Of a DNA stretch of 8,742 nt, positions 6,253 through 8,742 are shown piece after piece. How positions within the stretch are numbered: position 1 is the stretch's first letter; the number at the start of each line of letters is the position of its first letter. Source of the stretch: an uncultured Collinsella sp. (lineage in GTDB: Bacteria; Actinomycetota; Coriobacteriia; Coriobacteriales; Coriobacteriaceae). The notes under the pieces are model-generated. The model had not been told where the DNA came from, made no database searches, and was given only the letters and a program-made list of their open reading frames with translations. The stretch spans positions 1 to 8,742 of the forward strand of contig CABUSL010000092.1 of assembly GCA_902494295.1 (NCBI GenBank), read 5' to 3'. A program made the translations under genes and the position numbers.

Positions 6253-6299
6253 TCTGCGGCGTTGGTATTACTTGGTATTCCTAAGTATTACCCCGCAGA
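6253..6299 (-). repeat. Long imperfect dyad with phased GTATT repeats, candidate operator
   Basis: TCTGCGG (6253-6259) pairs with CCGCAGA (6293-6299), and GGTATTACTT (6264-6273) pairs with AAGTATTACC (6283-6292) apart from one mismatch, leaving a 9-nt loop and a 4-nt bulge. Within it GGTATT, GGTATT and AGTATT recur every 10 bp (6264, 6274, 6284), one helical turn apart. A further AATACC lies at 6303-6308. Iterated, phased half-sites upstream of a ribbon-helix-helix antitoxin suggest an autoregulatory operator. The rest of the 215-nt gap 6150-6364 holds only the second dyad, a repeat copy and the ribosome site. Confidence 0.45.
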
Positions 6300-6317
6300 T
6301 AGAATACCACACCCGAC

Positions 6318-6347
6318 CCCATGGGGACGGAGGAAAACGAATCATTT
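6318..6347 (-). repeat. 30-bp dispersed intergenic repeat, copy B
   Basis: This is the second copy of the 5921-5950 element, 28 of 30 bases identical and in the same orientation. It lies 17 bp beyond the stop codon of the ABC fusion gene on the minus strand. Its palindromic end is one base pair longer on each side (CCCCATGGGG, 6317-6326). Confidence 0.75.
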
Positions 6348-6364
6348 TGTTGCTGAGTTAGTAT

Positions 6365-7741
6365 TTAGAGCGTGATGATGTCCGAGATATCGAGGGCCCG
6401 AGCGTCGACGGCATCGTGCGTGGCAAGCAACAGCATGCGACCGTCGAGCAAGTCGAGCACGACCTCGGCGCATGCGTCGCGCGCAGCGGCATCTAAACCG
6501 GTAAAGGGCTCGTCCAGAATAACGGCGCCGCCCGGGCACAGCAGGGCGCGGGCGATCTCGACGCGACGGCGCTGCCCGCCCGAGAGCTCGGCCACACGAG
6601 CATGTACATCGACCCCCGGCACCAGCAGGCGCAACAGGGCTGCGGCACTCGAGGCGTCCACGCGCGCGTCGGCGCACACCAGCACGTTATCCAGAGCAGA
6701 AGCGTCCTCGACCAGGCGCACATCCTGAAACACCATCGAGCACGGTGCGCACTCCCCCGCCGCTAGCGCGAGCAACGTCGACTTGCCCACCCCCGAGGCG
6801 CCCATCACGCAGGTACGCCCGCCGGTGGGCACACGAAGCACCAGACCGTCCAGCGCCGGCGCCCAGGGCGCGCGATCGCCCACGGCAAGCGCAAGCTCCG
6901 CCGAAGCGTCATCGCTCGCGGCCCCCGCACGCCCGCGCAGTCCATGTCCATGCGTCCGCACGGCAACACGCCATGCCGCGGAACCCGAAGCCCGCAGCAG
7001 CCACATCAGCACGCGCTCGCATGCCCACGATGCCGCCACGACCAACACGGTCCACGCCAGCAGGTCAGCCGTCTCAATGAGCAGCTTCGCCTGATAGATG
7101 CGCTCGCCCACGGTACCAGCCGCCATGCCAATCAACTCCGCCGCCACGCCGGCCTTCCAGCTCATGCCGATCACGGCGCGGGCGCACGAAAGCACAAACG
7201 GCAGGACTTCGCGCCAGGTATGGGCGAAGAACAGTCGCCAGCCCCGCACACCATGCAGACGAAACATCTGCTCCAGCGGCTTATCCACTTGTGCCAAACC
7301 CTCGACCAGCGAAAAATACACGCCCGGCAGTGCCATCAAAAAGACCGCTGCAATGCTCACGCGCGCCGACCCCAGCCAAATGAGCAGCAGAACCACCACG
7401 CAGGCAACCGGCGTCGCCTTTACAAACGAAAGCGCCGGCGCCACCAGACGGGCAAACGTCCGCGACCGCACCGAGACTCCCGCCAGCACGCCGCCGCACA
7501 CCGCGGCAAGTGCCAGCCCGCCCAAAATTCGCAAACCCGAGCCCACCAGAATCGTCCATGTGCTGGCATCGCACACCAGCCGCAGCAACGCCACCACAAC
7601 AGCGCCCGGCCCCGGCAAAATCAGCGGCTGTGCCACCAGCGCCGCCGCGAAAGCCCACACGGCAAGCCAAAAGGCGGCAACGGCACCTGCTGCCGCCACC
7701 GCCTTCATACGCTTTGTCATGTGTCGAGCAAACGCACACAC
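6365..7741 (-). CDS. ABC importer, fused permease and ATP-binding protein (NitT/TauT-like)
   Basis: One 458-aa polypeptide joins both cytoplasm-facing parts of an ABC importer. Residues 12-250 form a BPD_transp_1 permease of the SsuC/TauC type, with about six membrane segments, a degenerate EAA loop (about 157-181) and the block GMSWKAGVAAELIG (192-205). A polar linker (about 250-282) leads to an ATPase: Walker A GASGVGKST (314-322), Q-loop VFQD (Gln339), signature LSGGQ (386-390), Walker B VILDEPF with Glu411, D-loop GLDA, and H-loop His442. All catalytic residues are present, but only 18 residues separate the Walker Lys320 from Gln339, against roughly 35-40 in SsuB or MalK, so a stretch of the ATP-binding core is missing. 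The GTG start is preceded by GGAG at 6 nt; it follows the binding-protein stop by 3 nt. Substrate is unknown (candidates: sulfonates, thiamine precursors, nitrate-like anions). A homodimer would give a complete transporter. Confidence 0.9.
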   Translation of the reverse strand: MCAFARHMTKRMKAVAAAGAVAAFWLAVWAFAAALVAQPLILPGPGAVVVALLRLVCDASTWTILVGSGLRILGGLALAAVCGGVLAGVSVRSRTFARLVAPALSFVKATPVACVVVLLLIWLGSARVSIAAVFLMALPGVYFSLVEGLAQVDKPLEQMFRLHGVRGWRLFFAHTWREVLPFVLSCARAVIGMSWKAGVAAELIGMAAGTVGERIYQAKLLIETADLLAWTVLVVAASWACERVLMWLLRASGSAAWRVAVRTHGHGLRGRAGAASDDASAELALAVGDRAPWAPALDGLVLRVPTGGRTCVMGASGVGKSTLLALAAGECAPCSMVFQDVRLVEDASALDNVLVCADARVDASSAAALLRLLVPGVDVHARVAELSGGQRRRVEIARALLCPGGAVILDEPFTGLDAAARDACAEVVLDLLDGRMLLLATHDAVDARALDISDIITL

Positions 7742-7744
7742 GGG

Positions 7745-8644
7745 CTACTCCATGTAGTAGAAATCATCGGCCGGGAGCTTGCCGCCCACGGCGCTCGCGT
7801 CCGCATCGGCCAGCACCTGCAGGTACCCACCGAGTGCCGCCTTCATATCCTTCCCCGTCTGGCACACGAGCATGCACCCGGGAATCGCCTTTTCGGCAAT
7901 CGCGGCGTTATCCACGATACCCGCATCGACCACGGACTGAGCCCAGTCCGCCGGCGCCGCGTTCACGGCCTCAACGCTCGCAGCATGGCAGCTCAGGAAT
8001 TCCGCCACGGCATCGGGATACTCCTCGGCAAAGACACGGCGCACCACGGTCACGCCCGTCAGCAGGCGCGAACCCGTGTCACCTGCCAGCTCATCCCACA
8101 CATCGGTCAGACTTACCGGAGCCGACAGCTTGCCCTCGCTCTTGGCGATGGCCGCCGTCTTGAACGGCTCGGGTAGCACGCCCACGGCAGTCGGGTCGGC
8201 AAGCAGCGCCGACAGCACCTCGGTGGGCTCGCTCTTAAACTCGAGCGCCACCTGGCCGGTCAGGCCCGCGCGCTCCAGCAGGTAGTTCATGACGTACTCC
8301 GGCGTGGTGCCCTTGCCCGTCATATAGACGGTATGGCCCGCCAAATCGCCAAACGAGGCCACACTCGCGTCGCCCGTCACCACGTTCAGCACGCCCAGCG
8401 TGTTGATGTCGATGACCTGCACCGCACCCTCGGTCTTGTTGTAAAGCACGCTCGCCACGTTGGCGGGCACCAGGGCAATGTCGACATCGCCCTGAATCAC
8501 CTTGGGCACGATCTCGTCGGCGGCAGTGTTGATCGCAAAGTCGAACTCGTTGTCCGTGGCACCGTCGGCAGCCTGGTCCATAAACTGCACCAGGCCAATC
8601 GAGGTCGGACCCTTGAGCGACGCGCGGACATTCGCTTCTCGCAC
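7745..8644 (-). CDS. ABC transporter substrate-binding protein (SsuA/THI5-like), N-terminus missing
   Basis: The product resembles NitT/TauT-type periplasmic binding proteins: SLKGPTSIGLV near the start, INTAADEIVPKVIQGDVDIALVPANVASVLYNK, the hinge-side block MTGKGTTPEYVMNYLL (about 108-122), VGVLPEPF (154-161), and a C-terminal region ending DDFYYME. It would capture the substrate outside the membrane for the fused transporter encoded 3 nt downstream. It lacks the signal peptide and lipobox cysteine that such proteins carry. The frame can be opened at a GTG at 8644, but no ribosome site precedes it, and similarity begins only at about 8623 (ASLKGP); an in-frame TAG at 8717-8719 blocks any longer reading. 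Upstream of that point the DNA matches an unrelated hydrogenase gene on the opposite strand. As it stands the gene is 5'-truncated, with no visible promoter, and is either broken or wrongly joined in the assembly. Confidence 0.85.
   Translation of the reverse strand: MREANVRASLKGPTSIGLVQFMDQAADGATDNEFDFAINTAADEIVPKVIQGDVDIALVPANVASVLYNKTEGAVQVIDINTLGVLNVVTGDASVASFGDLAGHTVYMTGKGTTPEYVMNYLLERAGLTGQVALEFKSEPTEVLSALLADPTAVGVLPEPFKTAAIAKSEGKLSAPVSLTDVWDELAGDTGSRLLTGVTVVRRVFAEEYPDAVAEFLSCHAASVEAVNAAPADWAQSVVDAGIVDNAAIAEKAIPGCMLVCQTGKDMKAALGGYLQVLADADASAVGGKLPADDFYYME
7748..7751 (-). promoter_or_regulatory. Ribosome binding site of the ABC fusion gene
   Basis: The minus strand reads GGAG inside the last codons of the binding-protein gene, immediately before its TAG stop and 6 nt before the GTG at 7741. 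It supports the GTG start rather than the ATG at 7720, and implies translational coupling. Confidence 0.65.
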
Positions 8645-8742
8645 GAGAATCCCGATGTCCAGGCGTGCTATCGCGAGTTCTTGGGCGCGCCGCTCTCGCC
8701 GCTGGCCGAGGACCTGCTACATACCGACCATCACGCCTGGTC
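8624..8742 (+). pseudogene. [FeFe] hydrogenase C-terminal fragment
   Basis: Reading the plus strand in the frame of base 8624 gives IRFSHENPDVQACYREFLGAP in two overlapping blocks, then LSPLAEDLLHTDHHAW up to the window edge. This pattern (SHENPxVxxLYxEFLGxPLSxxAxxLLHT) is the characteristic end of the iron-only hydrogenase large subunit, after the H-cluster domain, as in HydA/HndD-type enzymes. No hydrogenase sequence lies upstream: the H-cluster cysteine motifs are absent, and the DNA before about 8624 belongs to the opposing binding-protein gene. There is no start codon or ribosome site for this piece, and its stop codon is beyond the window. It is either a remnant left by a rearrangement or one side of an assembly chimera. 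Identification is from memory of the family. Confidence 0.65.

Noticed and set aside
6150..6364. CRISPR-like or mobile-element signature in the intergenic repeats
   Set aside because: Only two copies of the 30-bp element, separated by a gene, with no spacers, target duplications or transposase.
6944..8176. Long plus-strand open frame (410 codons) opposite the ABC genes
   Set aside because: Its composition (R, H, Q, P rich) is that of an antisense frame in GC-rich coding DNA, and the opposite strand encodes clear ABC motifs throughout.

Overview
The window most resembles a Coriobacteriia (Collinsella-like) gut actinobacterium. This rests on high GC with lower-GC islands, the gene set (YgiQ, PTS plus GH1 sugar module, CPBP protease, NitT/TauT-like ABC importer, [FeFe] hydrogenase fragment), and a 30-bp intergenic repeat of a kind I associate, from memory only, with Collinsella genomes. 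The taxon is an inference; there is no rRNA or species marker here.

Layout. (1) 1-809, plus strand: the C-terminal part of a YgiQ-type radical SAM protein with a basic Gly/Lys/Arg-rich tail. (2) 810-935: a convergent intergenic gap with a strong intrinsic terminator (14-bp perfect stem) for the minus-strand sugar operon. (3) 936-3796, minus strand: a two-gene operon, GH1 6-phospho-beta-glucosidase then a beta-glucoside-type PTS EIIBC transporter, for uptake-phosphorylation and hydrolysis of beta-glucosides. No EIIA domain is encoded here. (4) 3797-3949: the divergent control region, with a plus-strand TATAAT box and a pair of direct repeats exactly 21 bp apart, as expected for an AraC-family operator. 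(5) 3950-4942, plus strand: the AraC-family regulator (cupin plus double HTH), probably the switch for the operon. Genes 936-4942 are visibly less GC-rich than their flanks, which suggests an acquired sugar-utilisation cassette. (6) 4951-5865, minus strand: a CPBP (Abi) intramembrane protease. (7) 5949-6149, minus strand: a 66-aa RelB/DinJ-type antitoxin with no toxin beside it, preceded by a 215-nt non-coding leader with two clear dyads. (8) 6365-8644, minus strand: an ABC importer, with a substrate-binding protein that lacks its N-terminus followed by a single polypeptide fusing permease and ATPase. (9) 8624-8742, plus strand: sequence matching the C-terminus of an [FeFe] hydrogenase that runs straight into the truncated 5' end of the binding-protein gene.

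The items most worth a second look are the permease-ATPase fusion with an unusually short nucleotide-binding domain, the abrupt hydrogenase/binding-protein junction (true rearrangement or assembly chimera), the orphan antitoxin with its structured leader, the near-identical 30-bp element after two unrelated stop codons, and the 21-bp-spaced regulator repeats. I did not find a convincing wholly new multi-gene system.
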